Positions 1 through 11,449 of a DNA stretch of 64,000 bases are shown here, piece by piece (position 1 is the stretch's first letter; every line of letters begins with the position of its first letter). The stretch lies in contig CM049309.1 in NCBI GenBank assembly GCA_026874595.1, positions 75,438,426-75,502,425 on the forward strand, given 5' to 3'. The notes under the pieces are model-generated. The model saw only the letters and a list, made by a program, of their open reading frames with translations. It was not told where the DNA came from and did no database searches. A program made the position numbers and the translations under genes. The DNA comes from Sipunculus nudus (taxonomy: Eukaryota; Annelida; Sipuncula; Golfingiida; Sipunculidae).

Positions 1-58
1 TGATATTATATTCATTCTATGTGGTTCCTCAAGCATACATATTTTATCAACATGACAG

Positions 59-762
59 GTTTCGTTATTGACCTGTTCAATAAGCTGGCCGAGCAGGCGG
101 GTTTCAACTACACCCTATATCTGGTTCCCGATGGTAATTTTGGCGCAAAAAATCCCGTCACAGGACAGTGGAATGGAGTGGTGAAGGAGCTTATCGATGG
201 TGTAAGTAATAATGTACTATGGAAATTAGCTATTTTGATTCTGTCCAGCTCTATGCTAAATGCTTATACTCACAAACAGAAATGTTGGTAATAATTGATA
301 TATGAAAAAAAAGTGTTTATAAACTAAAACGAGAGTATAAAGCAATCTTTATAAACACTTTTTCTTTTGTATTTCATCAGTTAAACACAAGACACATTCT
401 TTATTTACATAATTAATTTATATCATTAATAGTTTATAAAAGAAAAATTTCCTTAACATTCTTCGAAACCCCATGCATGCATATTTAACAGGCATTGTAA
501 CGATCATACTGAAAACAATCTGTATGGACCAAATAAATAAAACGTTTAAATTCTTGTGAATCAAATTATCGAAATATTTTAATTTTGCCTCAAGCTTTTA
601 TATATTATTTTAACATTATTTATGATGTTTCCAATCAATGTTTTCTTCTGTTTACAGAAAGCTGACGTTGCAGTCGTCTCCCTGACCATCAACCACGCCC
701 GTGAGCAGGATATCGACATGACCAAACCGTACCTGGACCTGGGCATGAAGTTCGTTATGAAG
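59..762 (+). CDS. iGluR S1 ligand-binding exons (59-201 and 658-762)
   Basis: Exon 59-201 follows the acceptor catgacag and ends at donor gtaagt; it reads [15 protein letters not shown] then [14 protein letters not shown] and [10 protein letters not shown], the standard S1 pattern. Exon 658-762 (acceptor tttacag, donor gtactc, 35 codons, phase 0) reads [20 protein letters not shown] and [11 protein letters not shown]. The Thr of SLT and the Arg of HAREQ sit at the positions that bind the ligand alpha-amino and alpha-carboxyl groups in the family. The intron between them (202-657) holds a hairpin at about 305-365. Confidence 0.88.
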
Positions 763-3700
763 GTACTCCCAGTTGTCCTTTTGCATGATGTATACCATCC
801 ATTACTATAATAACAGTAATTATGAGATAACGATCCGAGACTTGAAACCGCATATTTACGGTATATTGAATATTTATTAATGATCAGCCAATTGTCATTC
901 TTTGAACAATGTATAGCAGAAGGGAATGTTTATTCGGTAAATTCCTCGACTATAGCATATTATCCGTTCTTTTGTGAGGAAAGGTCGCATAATACCGCTT
1001 CTTCATCCCGGCGCCATCTTGTGTTCATTCGGCGAAACGACAAGTGGCTCGCTGTATTGCGACGACTTAAAATATGATTTAAGCTAATGCTTAATGTGAA
1101 AGGAAGAACTTTACAAAATTTAAATCGGTTCAAGGTTGTTAAGTAGATAGCACCAAAAAGCAAAGGCACCATTATCATAAATAACAGTAATTGTGTTTCA
1201 AACAATAATTATGTTTCAAAGAACCTATGCTCAGTTACGAGATACTTTGATATTTATCCCTGTACGATCCTGGTTCTCCAGGTACCTACACCTGAGCCCG
1301 TCCGTCCGTTCCGGTTCCTGGACCCGTTCAGTATGGAGGTCTGGCTCTACGTGCTGGGCGCCATGTTTGTGGTGGGACTCCACATCTCTCTCCTTAACAA
1401 GCTGAGTCCGTACGGTCACCATGGTCAGTTTGTCCACCAGCACCACGAGGAGGTCACACGAGTGTATGTAGCCATAAGTTACTGTTGTAAACTTCGAAAA
1501 TGCCATTCTTTTTAACCATTCTATTACATTTTCTTTTAATATGTGAAATATTATTTTCAATTATTATTTTTTTTCCTTAACCGGAGATTTTTTTTTTATT
1601 TCAAAGTGGAATTATGCATGTTTAATTAAATATATTAGGCAAAAAAAAAGGTATGGTTCTCAGGCACTTTTTTTCAGAAATTAGTGCGACCGGCGGGTTT
1701 TTTATTACTTTTTTGCGTGTTTCGAAAAAATGTCATAGGGAACAGGGAAAAGCATGATAATAACATTTTTTCTGAACAGATAAAAGCACTACATAACAAA
1801 GGAAACTTATCAAAATTGTATTATTTTATCTTCTTAAAAGATGAAAAAAAAATTAATGCGGGGGGGGGGGGGTTAAAATTGACACAGGCGGTGCCTGAGA
1901 ACCATACCTTTTATTTATCTGCCTTATTAACCTTTTTTTAATACTTTTGACTTAATATTGGCCATAGGTCATTTAGCCTTATCGCCATAGAGCTTTGATA
2001 GCTGATTCGGTTGGCCAAACCAACATGAAGGCACAATAAAAAGGTTTTTTAAGCAATCACACCTGTTTTCAAACGTGTACAGTAACTGATATCTGTAACT
2101 TCAATTGCACAACACTAGTGAGAAACTTCAAGAGCAATGAATTAGAGGAGACGAAGATTTGAACGTTTTATGAAGCTCACATGCACCGGCAATTTGACAC
2201 ATCCAGAGTAACGCATCTTGTAAATTTCATCCCATTTCAGCACTCCAGCTTCTCCGGGCCCTTGGTAATTATACCTGACCGAGATATGGCCTCGGCATCT
2301 CGTGTCGTATCGCGTCGGCGGAGGTACCTGAGTCTTGCTGATAAAACCCCTGATTGTTTAAAAATGCATTTAAATTCCTTTAATGTTTTCTTTGTAATTG
2401 TTTGTTTTTCATTTCAGTTGTCTTTCACAGATTTTATGATATTATTATCAATCAGATCTTTTTATTATATTTAATATATATTACACTCTATTTTCAGGAG
2501 GAAACTAAACGTGCTTTCGTAAGTGGATTTAACTTTCTTCACAACTATTAAACAATGTAATATAAAAAGAATATAATGGTGTTCTATTTTCTTCGACAAG
2601 GGCTAACCACTTGCCCAATTTGAACTTTTGAAAGCACAAATGTAGTTCCGACTAGCGAGATAATAATAATAATCAATAATCTTCACAAGATCTTTAATTT
2701 TTCGGGGTTACGTGCATATCATTAGGGGCGGATTTTGAAGGATTGTAGAGGGCCCTGTTTTTAACCAAAAACGCTGGGAAATAGAATAAATACAACCAAC
2801 GAAAACCAACGCCGGATTTTGTATCTCGCGCCGTTTTCTTCCTTACATATTGCATACGAGAGTTTTAAATGAACTATTGCATACGAGAGTATTAAGCCCC
2901 CCCCCCCCCCCCCCCCCTATTTCTGCGATCCTGTAATACCCCTGATCATATTGTTTTAAAAAGTTAAATGTTTATTGAAAGATACAACAGAACTACGTAA
3001 CATTGTATTAAATTTTGCAGAAATTTTAAAGAGATGCGATTGGTGAACAGGAGGAAAACGCATGCTTTCAAGGAGATGAACACTGGTAACGCCACCTGGT
3101 TTTCACTGGCGTCATTACTACAGCAAGGCGGCGAAGTGTACCCACGATCATTGGCAGGTAACAACTCTATAAAATTATATAAATTATATAAATTAATTAT
3201 TTGTTACCTGCAGATGAAAAATTATACAGTAATGAAACTTAACGTAAACAATACTGGAATTTTCATTTATTTAAAATAACTTCCATGCTTTAATTTCTCA
3301 GCAGATATTTAGTGTCTGGAAAATTACCTCTCAGTATAACATGAACAGAAGGGGGGGGGGGGCACACTTCCCCTGCTGGTTACGCTCCTTCAATTGATAA
3401 AAATAAACAAAAGAGGTAAGAGGAGAGGTTCTAGCTGGAGTCTGTGACATGTAAGGAAAAGTCTATTCATTTACATCATCTTATATCCCACGGCTGAGCA
3501 CTTCCATTAAAAGCTAATACCTTACTTACGAAATGCGATTTACTCATTATATTGACTCTGAATCAGTCTTGAATTGGGAGCAAATAAAATATCCGGCACA
3601 GTAAAGAGGAATGCCTTTATTAACAAAACATATTAATATTTGTGATAATTTGCGCTCAGGACCCTGGCTGAACTGATGTACTCTCTTGTTTAAATACTTG

Positions 3701-5006
3701 TTATCTAGTTTTATTTTTATACTGTATTCTTACGCAACAAGCAAACTCTCATTTAATTATTTCTTTGATTTATCTATATATATTTTATATTTGACCGGGA
3801 ACCTTAATCGTTGTCACGCAACTCCCCTTTGGCCACGCCCTGGAAATCCTGATTTGATCTTGAAGTTTCGGGAACGATGCTTAGTTTTCCATATTTCCTC
3901 AATAAATCCTTAGAATTTTGACATTATTAATATTGACATTAAGGGTTCTGTCACAATACACATCATCAGAGGTTGTCTATCCAGCGGGTAAACTCGATCC
4001 ATTGAAAACCTGTCCCTGGCAAAGTTGCGAGGGTCTGTTAAGACGCAAGAACTGGTGATATATTAGTTATATCCTTACTGTATTCTTAGGCCAAACGACC
4101 ACGGTGATCTGGTGGTTCTGTATTGTCATCATCATATCTACATACACGGCCAACCTGGCGGCGTTTCTGACAGCATCGCGAACCAAGACGACCATTAACT
4201 CTGTGGAGGACCTTGGTACGCAAACCAACATATTATACGGTAAGGAGGACATTCACACGTCCCGTAATATTTCATTAACGGTTATTTTTAAGTTAAATAT
4301 TTAAAATAAAACAAATCCGAAATAATAATGTTCTTTTTAATGTTTGTAAATAATGATTCAGTCTTTGAACACTGTGAAGTAGTATTTCCGAATTTAGTTT
4401 AAAGACTGTACGAAGTTTGTTTAACCAATGAGAGATCGTATTACAATAACAATTCCAATTATATATTATTTAGAAGCATACTTAGTACATGTTTAGTGTG
4501 CATCAAGGCTGATTATGCTATATGTACACTTAAGAGTAATAATAAAATGGTGATGAATTATTAATCCAGCAGTTCTAATTAATGTTACAAATACACCTTC
4601 ACATGTCTGTTATTTATAATAAACGCTACATTTTATTTTTATACTTCTCGCTTCTCCTTTTGAATTAATTATCTGTCACTTTTATATCAGATGGTCAGCC
4701 AAAATATTACATTTCACAACATGCTCTCATCGCCAATATAAACTCTGTATTCGCTGTAATAATTCGATTGCATATTTATGATTTTTCTTTTCTATTACTG
4801 AACTATTTCAGGCACCGTTTCTAGCAGTGCTCCACACCAGTTTTTCTTGGACTCTGGTATCACCCTGTACCGTGACATGGTAGGCACCATGAACGCCAGG
4901 AAGACACTAGTCAAAAGCACAAAGGCTGGTATCGAAAGGGTATGAATATACTTTTGTATCGTTTTAAACCCAAAACAGTCTTCTGTCTAATGATATAAAT
5001 AAATAA

Positions 5007-5047
<41 letters not shown>

Positions 5048-7886
5048 TGATTTAAATTTAAAGGAAAAAAATAGTGCATTATTCATGGTACGAAGTAAGA
5101 ACACATTACCTGGCACCAACATGCATGACATTTACCACTTAAAAACCTGTTGTTTGTTCATACTTCCGTTTTGCTTAAGATGAAAATTGTGAATTTTGTT
5201 TTAAATGAAAAATTTTAATTATTAAACACCAGATGAAATAATAATGCCACAAAAAAATGAAAAATTTGCCCTCAGGTCCGGACGGATGAATACGCGTTTA
5301 TATGGGACAGCGCCGTGCTGGATTACGTGGTTGAACAGAAGCCCTGCGGGACCCTCAGAACCGTCGGTCGGCTGTTTGGTAAAATCGGATACGGTCTTGG
5401 CTTGCAGAAAGGTTCTCCGATCAGAGACGAACTCTCCGTTCACATACTACAGCTGAGAGAGATCGGCTTCATTGATGACCTGAAAAAGAAATGGTATAAA
5501 TACATTCTTCATATTTCATGTTTATTAATTTGCATATGCAGTCATGAATTTATTAATATATATTTAAATTAATTAGCATACAAAACATATCATCAATATG
5601 TAATATATATTAAATAAAATAATATATAATATAATAAAAAAATAATCATAGATAACGAACGAGAGAGAGAGAGAGGGGGAGAGAGAGAGATCCTACGTTT
5701 AAGGGGATGGCTTGTGAATTAGTAAGATCATTTCTGTCATACCTGTATATGTCTACACATGATGTTTTTAATTACATATATAAATAAATATGATAAACCT
5801 CGGTTATTTTTCAGTGTTTCTACCAACTGGGTCAATGTAGTCTGTCCCTTATTAGTATCTTTGTTAGTATGACGACACAAAGAAAGGTCGATACCATGGC
5901 TTTGGAATGTATAATATGATCTCATGATGATACGGAATTTACGTGTCTATTTAACAAAATGTACAGAAAACCTCCGCTAACACGACCACCGACATTACCG
6001 AAAACTATTGTCCTTTTATAGTCTGGTAAAATAGTAAATTCACCCACCACTGATGGTAACATTATATATTTCACTGCAATGCATTTCAGTAAGGACCGTT
6101 TACTAAAATCCTACCAGGGGTTTTGTCTATAATTTGCATAGCGTAAATATTTCAAAGATACCATTGCGTTTCTTCGCTATACGTTTACATTTAAGTGTTA
6201 TGCATGAGTTTCCTAGCTTTCCTGAAACACTTATTAACCTTGGCCAGGGCGTCTTTGCCATTATGTCACGGACGCTTCTAATTCCATTGATACGTATACG
6301 TAAAGCGCTGCACGAGTAGAGAGGTTATCTGACAGGAATATCCTGTCGCTTACGTCATAGTGTTGACTCTCCTCTGGTACTTACATGATAAGTGTTATTA
6401 CACTTCTGAAATCATCCATCCGCCCCTACGGGTAGTCGTCAGAAAGTAATTTGCCGTACATCTTCTCGTGCAGGTACCAGAAGCGGAGTGAATGTTATCA
6501 CGAAACAGACACCAAATCAGAAACGGAGAAGGCTATAGAGGAAGCCGGGGGACAACTCACAACCGATCATATGCTAGGTAACTACTCAGTACGCCTGGTC
6601 TGAAACGCTCACTTCCAACAAGTATCTTATTTTAAAAGGTAGCATTCAATTGTTGGTACGAATGTGTATATGCCGTTAAGAAATGAACGCCTCTGATTCC
6701 ATTGATACGTATACGTAAAGCGCTGCATGAGTATAGAAGTTATCTGACAGGAATATCCTGTCGCTTACGTCATAGTGTTGACTCTCCTCTGGTACTTACA
6801 TGATAAGTGTTATAAAGCTTTATTAGTACTTAACACTTCTTTTTCAGGTGTATTTATGATTATTTACGCTGGCATGGTGATGGGAGTGATCATTTTAGTG
6901 ATGGAGTGGGTGGTCGCATGCAGGGCAGCGGTCGATGTTGATGATCCAACGGTAACGTCTCAGTTTTTTTCGGGGGGGGGGGGGGGGCGGGGGGCGGTGT
7001 TGTTTCTTCTTCCATTATGAAAAAAAAACACTTTTGCTTCTATCCATGTTAACCCTGTCGGCAAAGATTTACACACAGTTTCGGGTCTGTTATATGTGGC
7101 AATATACTGTAAAGATCAAATAATAATGTACAAAGTCGACCTTTTCTTTCCCGGTGCGGAATGTCTCTACGTTGTAACTTTGCAGTGCGCATGCTCGCTG
7201 AAATGTTGTATTGACTCTGTGTGCGTAATATAACATTTTTTTTAACAAAACGTTCTCTATTAAGAAAGGGACATATGACAAGTAGCCCCCCACCCCCGAA
7301 AAAAAACCCAAACTGGTACGTTATTGAGCATAGGTGTCCCGGTTTGGTAGGCAAATAATGCTCTTAAAACTTGTAATGGTCCATATTCGTTTAACAAATA
7401 TAAAAAATAAAAAAAATAAAAACATATACATATTTGTGTTAATTATGTTAAGAAAGTAATATTTTTTTGTAATTACTAGAATTTGGACTGTTAGTTCAAG
7501 GTTTAAGGTAAGTTAAACGTAGGCTGCTGACGAGAATCGTCCCAAAGTTTTGCGTCTTCTTCGCCGTCCGTAGGGGGACATCAACATTTTAATATTATCC
7601 GCCTTTTATCTTTTAGAAACCAAAATCCTTCATGGACGCACTGAAGAAGAAACTAAGGTTAACCTGGAGACATATACGGACAGATTCCTTGCCGCATCTA
7701 TGTGGATGTAACAAACCTATCGAGAAACCCGACAAAAACGAACCAACGCCTGCGCCACCTCCAGTCACAGGTCGTCGTCTAGGATGGCTAGCTAAGTCCG
7801 TCATCAGAAACAAACCGACTGAAAACGGTACATCAAGCGTCTCAACAGAATCAATAAATACTATTTATCTGCCATCGTCACAGTGA
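59..7886 (+). CDS. Ionotropic glutamate receptor, delta-like, 3' part of gene (11 exons)
   Basis: Partial gene; the amino-terminal domain and the start of S1 lie upstream of the window. Proposed exons: 59-201, 658-762, 1282-1463, 2498-2518 (microexon, uncertain), 3021-3157, 4090-4239, 4812-4939, 5276-5493, 6474-6577, 6848-6951, 7617-7886. All have GT-AG borders and the phases join without a stop to about 520 codons including TGA. The product is a tetrameric ligand-gated cation channel subunit of the plasma membrane: S1 lobe, M1, re-entrant pore loop, M3 with [13 protein letters not shown]2 lobe, M4 and a short cytoplasmic tail. The pore motif QQGGEV, the S2 motif [11 protein letters not shown] and [11 protein letters not shown] resemble delta (GRID) receptors; SLTIN in S1 resembles NMDA GluN2. 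AMPA/kainate origin is less likely because the ligand-pocket acidic residue is Asp, not Glu. Family is certain, subclass moderate. Confidence 0.9.
305..365. repeat. Short perfect hairpin in iGluR intron
   Basis: aaaaagtgtttataaa near 307-322 is mirrored as its reverse complement (tttataaacacttttt) near 348-363 with a ~25-nt loop. Could be a fragment of a small foldback element; no function is visible. Confidence 0.5.
1282..1463 (+). CDS. iGluR exon with S1 end and M1 helix
   Basis: The acceptor ttctccag precedes [20 protein letters not shown]. The hydrophobic run [19 protein letters not shown] is M1. The following [17 protein letters not shown] is the M1-M2 linker. The donor is taken as gtatgt at 1464, leaving phase 2; two weaker donors (gtgtat at 1462, gtcaca at 1453) would leave phase 0 and change how the next exons join. 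Confidence 0.85.
1647..1912. mobile_element. Foldback/MITE-like element with ~21-bp terminal inverted repeats
   Basis: aaggtatggttctcaggcac at about 1648-1667 is repeated as an exact reverse complement at 1891-1910. The ~266-bp interval is AT-rich, carries a 13-G run (1860-1872) and no coding capacity. The flanks are A/T runs, so no target duplication can be defined. Confidence 0.6.
2498..2518 (+). CDS. Candidate 21-nt microexon of the iGluR
   Basis: Twenty-one bases lie between a good acceptor (ctctattttcag) and a consensus donor (gtaagt). The length is a multiple of three, so inclusion or skipping preserves the frame. In phase 0 it encodes EETKRAF, which looks like M1-M2 linker sequence; in phase 2 it encodes a different heptamer. 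It resembles the start of the possible next exon at 3051 (both begin gaggaaa and end tgctttc), so it could be a relic of a small exon duplication. Confidence 0.4.
2897..2917. repeat. Poly-C run (21 C)
   Basis: Uninterrupted homopolymer in an iGluR intron; length may be unstable or an assembly artefact. The rest of this intron (2519-3020) shows no other feature. Confidence 0.9.
3021..3157 (+). CDS. iGluR pore-loop exon
   Basis: Codes [20 protein letters not shown] then EVYPRSLAG. The re-entrant pore loop has Gln at the Q/R site position (LLQQGG), so the encoded channel would be calcium-permeable unless edited. The donor is gtaaca at 3158. The 5' border is uncertain: acceptors at 3020 (ttttgcag), 3050 (gaacag) and 3072 (ttcaag) are possible and fit different phases of the preceding exon. 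Confidence 0.85.
4090..4239 (+). CDS. iGluR M3 gating-helix exon
   Basis: Exon between tattcttag and gtaagg. It encodes [20 protein letters not shown] then [18 protein letters not shown] and QTNILYG. The motif YTANLAAF is the near-invariant M3 gating motif of all iGluRs. The stretch after M3 ([19 protein letters not shown] once joined to the next exon) follows the delta-receptor pattern of the M3-S2 linker. Confidence 0.95.
4812..6577 (+). CDS. iGluR S2 ligand-binding exons (4812-4939, 5276-5493, 6474-6577)
   Basis: Exon 4812-4939 reads [20 protein letters not shown] and ends KAGIER. Exon 5276-5493 reads [40 protein letters not shown] and the lobe-2 helix [20 protein letters not shown]. Exon 6474-6577 continues [17 protein letters not shown]. 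The Asp of WDSAVL is the pocket residue that in delta and GluN1 receptors contacts glycine or D-serine, whereas AMPA/kainate receptors have Glu. Cys residues in CGTL and SEC are positioned to form the conserved S2 disulfide. Donors and acceptors are consensus and phases agree. Confidence 0.92.
5011..5045. repeat. (AT)n microsatellite
   Basis: Dinucleotide run in the iGluR intron 4940-5275. Confidence 0.9.
5661..5690. repeat. (GA)n microsatellite
   Basis: GA repeats with a G interruption, in the intron after the 5276-5493 exon. Confidence 0.9.
6272..6813 (+). repeat. 127-bp direct repeat pair flanking an iGluR exon
   Basis: Copy 1 is 6272-6398 and copy 2 is 6687-6813; they differ at only a few bases and share attccattgatacgtatacg and tgacaggaatatcctgtcgc. 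The exon 6474-6577 lies between them. Each copy contains the palindrome gacaggaatatcctgtc. The offset is 415 bp, so this could be a local duplication or two insertions of one small element. Confidence 0.85.
6848..7886 (+). CDS. iGluR M4 and C-terminal exons (6848-6951, 7617-7886)
   Basis: Exon 6848-6951 (acceptor ctttttcag, donor gtaacg) encodes the M4 helix [20 protein letters not shown] then [12 protein letters not shown]. Exon 7617-7886 (acceptor tcttttag) encodes the cytoplasmic tail: a basic segment, a Pro/Lys-rich stretch and [11 protein letters not shown] before TGA at 7884-7886. No canonical class I PDZ ligand (S/T-x-hydrophobic) is seen at the extreme C-terminus. Confidence 0.9.
6972..6997 (+). 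repeat. G-rich tract just after an iGluR splice donor
   Basis: A run of about 16 G followed by two shorter G runs begins 20 bp downstream of the donor at 6952. On the transcribed RNA this could form a G-quadruplex beside the 5' splice site. Confidence 0.7.
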
Positions 7887-9150
7887 TTTGTCAAAGGCTG
7901 GCGAAGTGTGGTTTTCGGATTGTTTTCTTTTGCGGCTCGACCCTGCGCTTTCTGCAAGTAGACAGATCATGGTTTTGTGAGGGACTGCAGACGCGTGGCT
8001 CGGGCAATAAAAAATAATAATTGAATAAGACTAGCTTTAGCTTGCTTCCCCCTGAGATATCGTTAGATACAAACTGGTTTTCGGGATATGAAAGCTTCGT
8101 GCATGCCTGGCAAAGGGATTTGTCAGGTTCTCTTTGGGCGCGACAATCATAAATGCGCATGCGCAGTCAACTCATAAAAGGTCATGAGACGATCCTTGCT
8201 GAAGTCGGCTAGATGGTACATGTGATATGCCGCCAGCGGATAATGTATGTTATATAACTGAAGGGTGCAAGGAATGAATTCAGATGATCCATAAAGTTTG
8301 CATGTAACTGTATGGAAACGTGAGAGTTAATCATAGAAGGCGCCTGTTACATAACAACAAATGCGTATTTTGTCATTTTATACACTTCCGCCGGGAATTT
8401 TTATCTTTACGTTGATGTTGAGGTTTCTTTTTTCATTGGACCTTGTTTTCATAGTAAAGTAATCCATATTACCCATGCCATCAATATTAGAGATTACTGA
8501 CTGCAATGTCATTAGATAAAACATTTTGAATTAACGCTTTAGATTTTGCTATGTTAAATTTCTGAGCGGCGCACACGGATGAATGGGCTGATGGTATTTG
8601 CACCTTTGCTAATTTACACGAATATTTTCCTCCTCTATAATATACACGTTGTAATTGGCTAGCTTTTTAAGGATATTGTTTAATAAAACAATAAATCTGT
8701 CGCTTGTATCTAAAGCGAATTTCAGCATTGTGTTCTGGTATGTATGTGGCAACTATAACCGACATCGTTAGTTCCATTCTAAGGCTTTAAAATATAGCAC
8801 CCATGCATAGTGGAAAAGTAAAATCTATAGATTTACGAGGGTCTGCAACGCCTACCGCCTACAATGGCAGCCCCTATCGCTTTCAAGATCAAAGTCGTCA
8901 GATGAAAGAAAGTCCGGATTTCCCTTCGTCATTTTTGTACTATTGGTCGTTGAAATTCCTTCCCACAATATTAGCAGGCGTTGCAAATAACTCTGTTTAT
9001 ATATTGTTGTAGATGTGGGCGATGCTGACTATTAAATTTAGATTTCGATCCAAACATTTTCATTTGCAAAATTTTTTGTTGCTTTCGTAATTATTTCGTT
9101 CCTTTCCGGAAAACTCCTCTGACCTGGATCTTTCCGAAACTCAGCATAAT
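7887..9150 (+). other. iGluR 3' UTR and downstream DNA
   Basis: After the TGA, an AATAAA lies at 8006-8011, about 120 bp downstream, and is the first plausible polyadenylation signal. Another AATAAA-like sequence occurs near 8690. Nothing else recognisable is seen up to the repeat array at ~9150. Confidence 0.5.
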
Positions 9151-9159
9151 TAATGGATC

Positions 9160-10320
9160 ACATGTGAACTACAATTATTTTCGCGTGGCGTCCATCCATG
9201 CTTTTGCTATCTTTTAGTCTTAGTGATTGGTTCAATGTATTGGGCTGAAATTGTGCATGTCCATAGATTCTGTATACCTTCATCTCGTATTTAAGAATGG
9301 TTGCGCCATCGGATATCGTATTTGCGTGGCATCCATCCGTGCGTTTATTTTGAAAGGAAATTTCTCTTATCTCACGAGTTGTTAACTGTATTGGTCTGAG
9401 ATTCGGCATGTCTATCCATCTTGGAGAGTTTTCTTGTAGGCCAGACAAATGGCGCCACCTACCTTCCTATTTTTATAGAATACATTGATGTAAGGTGTGG
9501 TTTGCCGTATTGACCTGAAATTTTGCATTTCCATTGATCTTAGATACCTCCATCTCGTATTCAATAATGGTGGCGTCAACTGTAACTCACCGTTTGCTTT
9601 TGGTGAAATTCGCTCATATCTCAGGAGTTGATTGATGTATCGGTCTGTAATTTGGTATGTTTATCCGTTTTGGATAGTGTTGTGTAAACCATATATATAC
9701 TGGTCCCACCTGCCGTTCCGTGTTTATAATATCTGTTGATGCACTATTTCCCAGTAGTGCATAGGTGTCTCGACCTGAAAGTTTGCATGCAGACATCTCA
9801 TTCACAGGACTAGTGGCACCATCTGTAATCGTGTATTTGTATAATACGTTCATGCATTTATCTCAGAATTGGTTTAATGTATCAGCCTGAAATTTTACAT
9901 GTCCAAATATTTTGAATATTTCAATCTTGTACATAAGCCTGGTGGCGTCAACTACAATCGTTTTCTCGTAGTTTGGATCAATCATAGACCAGACAGGATG
10001 TGCCACCTACATTTTTTTCGCAGAATCATTGCCTTTTTCTCAGGAGTGGTTTGATGTGTTCACCTGAAAATTGCAAGTGCATAGATCTGGGAATGGCTTA
10101 TCTTGTATATGAGGCTGCTTGGGACACCAATCAATATTACCTTGAATCTATCTGTAGATTTTTTTTGTTTTTGTAAAAATTACACATACGAGTTGTTTAA
10201 TTGGCAGCTCTGATGCTACACATTTGGAGTTACGTCATGTCAGGAGCATTCATTGCCTTACTTTACCCATGCCTCTATGATTTCGCGGATACATGTAGTC
10301 TCTTGTTTGCCCGTTTACCG
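9160..10320. repeat. Array of diverged ~150-170-bp repeats (same family as 33.8-34.9 kb)
   Basis: Repeated variants of ctgaaattttgcatgtcca, of atctcgtattcaagaatggt and of gtggcgccacctgtaatcgt recur roughly every 150-170 bp. The block ends with gcggatacatgtagtc, also found at the end of the block in AHI1 intron 11. Short ORFs across it are products of the repeat, not genes. Confidence 0.75.
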
Positions 10321-10321
<1 letters not shown>

Positions 10322-10353
<32 letters not shown>

Positions 10354-10354
10354 T
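10322..10354. repeat. (TTA)n microsatellite
   Basis: Eleven trinucleotide units immediately after the repeat array. From here to ~11.0 kb I see only unassigned AT-rich DNA. Confidence 0.9.
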
Positions 10355-11449
10355 AAATCGAGACAGCTATTAATTAGAAATTGTTCATGGTATCAAGGTC
10401 ATTCTCAATTTTTTGTGTAAACGTATTCTTGAAGTCCGTTTTAACTACATTTTTTTAAAAAACCAGTGTAGGCCAGCCTCATTCAACACCCAACTCAGCG
10501 TTAGGTATACACCATTTATTTCCATCACATGGCTGTAATGGGTGACATGTAGCGTACAATACACAAAAAGAGTCACTGAGACAAGGTCCTCACTCAAAAT
10601 GGTTGTCAGAAAAGACTCAGAAAGGGTCCACACAAAGAATCCCCAAAGAAAAGGTTGGCTTGTACGTACGCTCCACGAAACAGGTTACAGTGATCTCTCG
10701 GCAATCATGCCCTCGTCACCATGCCATCACAGTTGACTATGCATGGAAGCCTTAATCTCATGCCACAAACACCGCATCAAAACTGGTGGCAAGAGACGCA
10801 AAACTTTAGCTGCGATCTCCGTACAAAATGTTAGCTATACCACAATGCACTATATTAGCACTCGTCATGTATACTACTCTCCATTGAATATTGAAAATAC
10901 GCCCTAAATACCTCACTCTCCGTGCAATAGTGAACAAAATTCAATATCGTTATCGTTGAACTGAAAAAAAAAAATCATAAATAGAGCGTTTGAACCTATG
11001 ATGTGCGGTTAGCCCTTCTACTTGCAACCCCTACTATCCTTGCAACGTCCCGGTGCAAGACAAGATATATCGTATATCTGAGTAAACATAATGAATCAAG
11101 GTTAACATGTTTGATATAACAATTGTTCTCACAACATTAAACAAAGACATAACAAAAGATTTACTAGCAAGAACTCTCCCAAATACAACATAACCCTTGC
11201 ATAGCATATAGCGATGGTCCTTATCTTGCCATGCTACAGCTGGCGCATCTACTTCATTACTATCTGAGCCAATTTCATGACCAAGTAGGTCTTCTTGTGC
11301 ATCCAGCACAAGTTGGTCCTCATCGTTTTTCGATTCGTCTGACCTGACTGGCTCCTTCAATGCATCTAACCTAGAACGGCTGGTTGAGCTGACCTCTTTT
11401 GTCGTTCCTGAAACTTCAGTCAATGGACATGGCTTAAGTTGGGCCCTGT

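Noticed and set aside
9158..9853. Two minus-strand ORFs in the 9-10-kb repeat block
   Set aside because: Both translate the diverged tandem repeat (similar peptides recur), not a protein gene.
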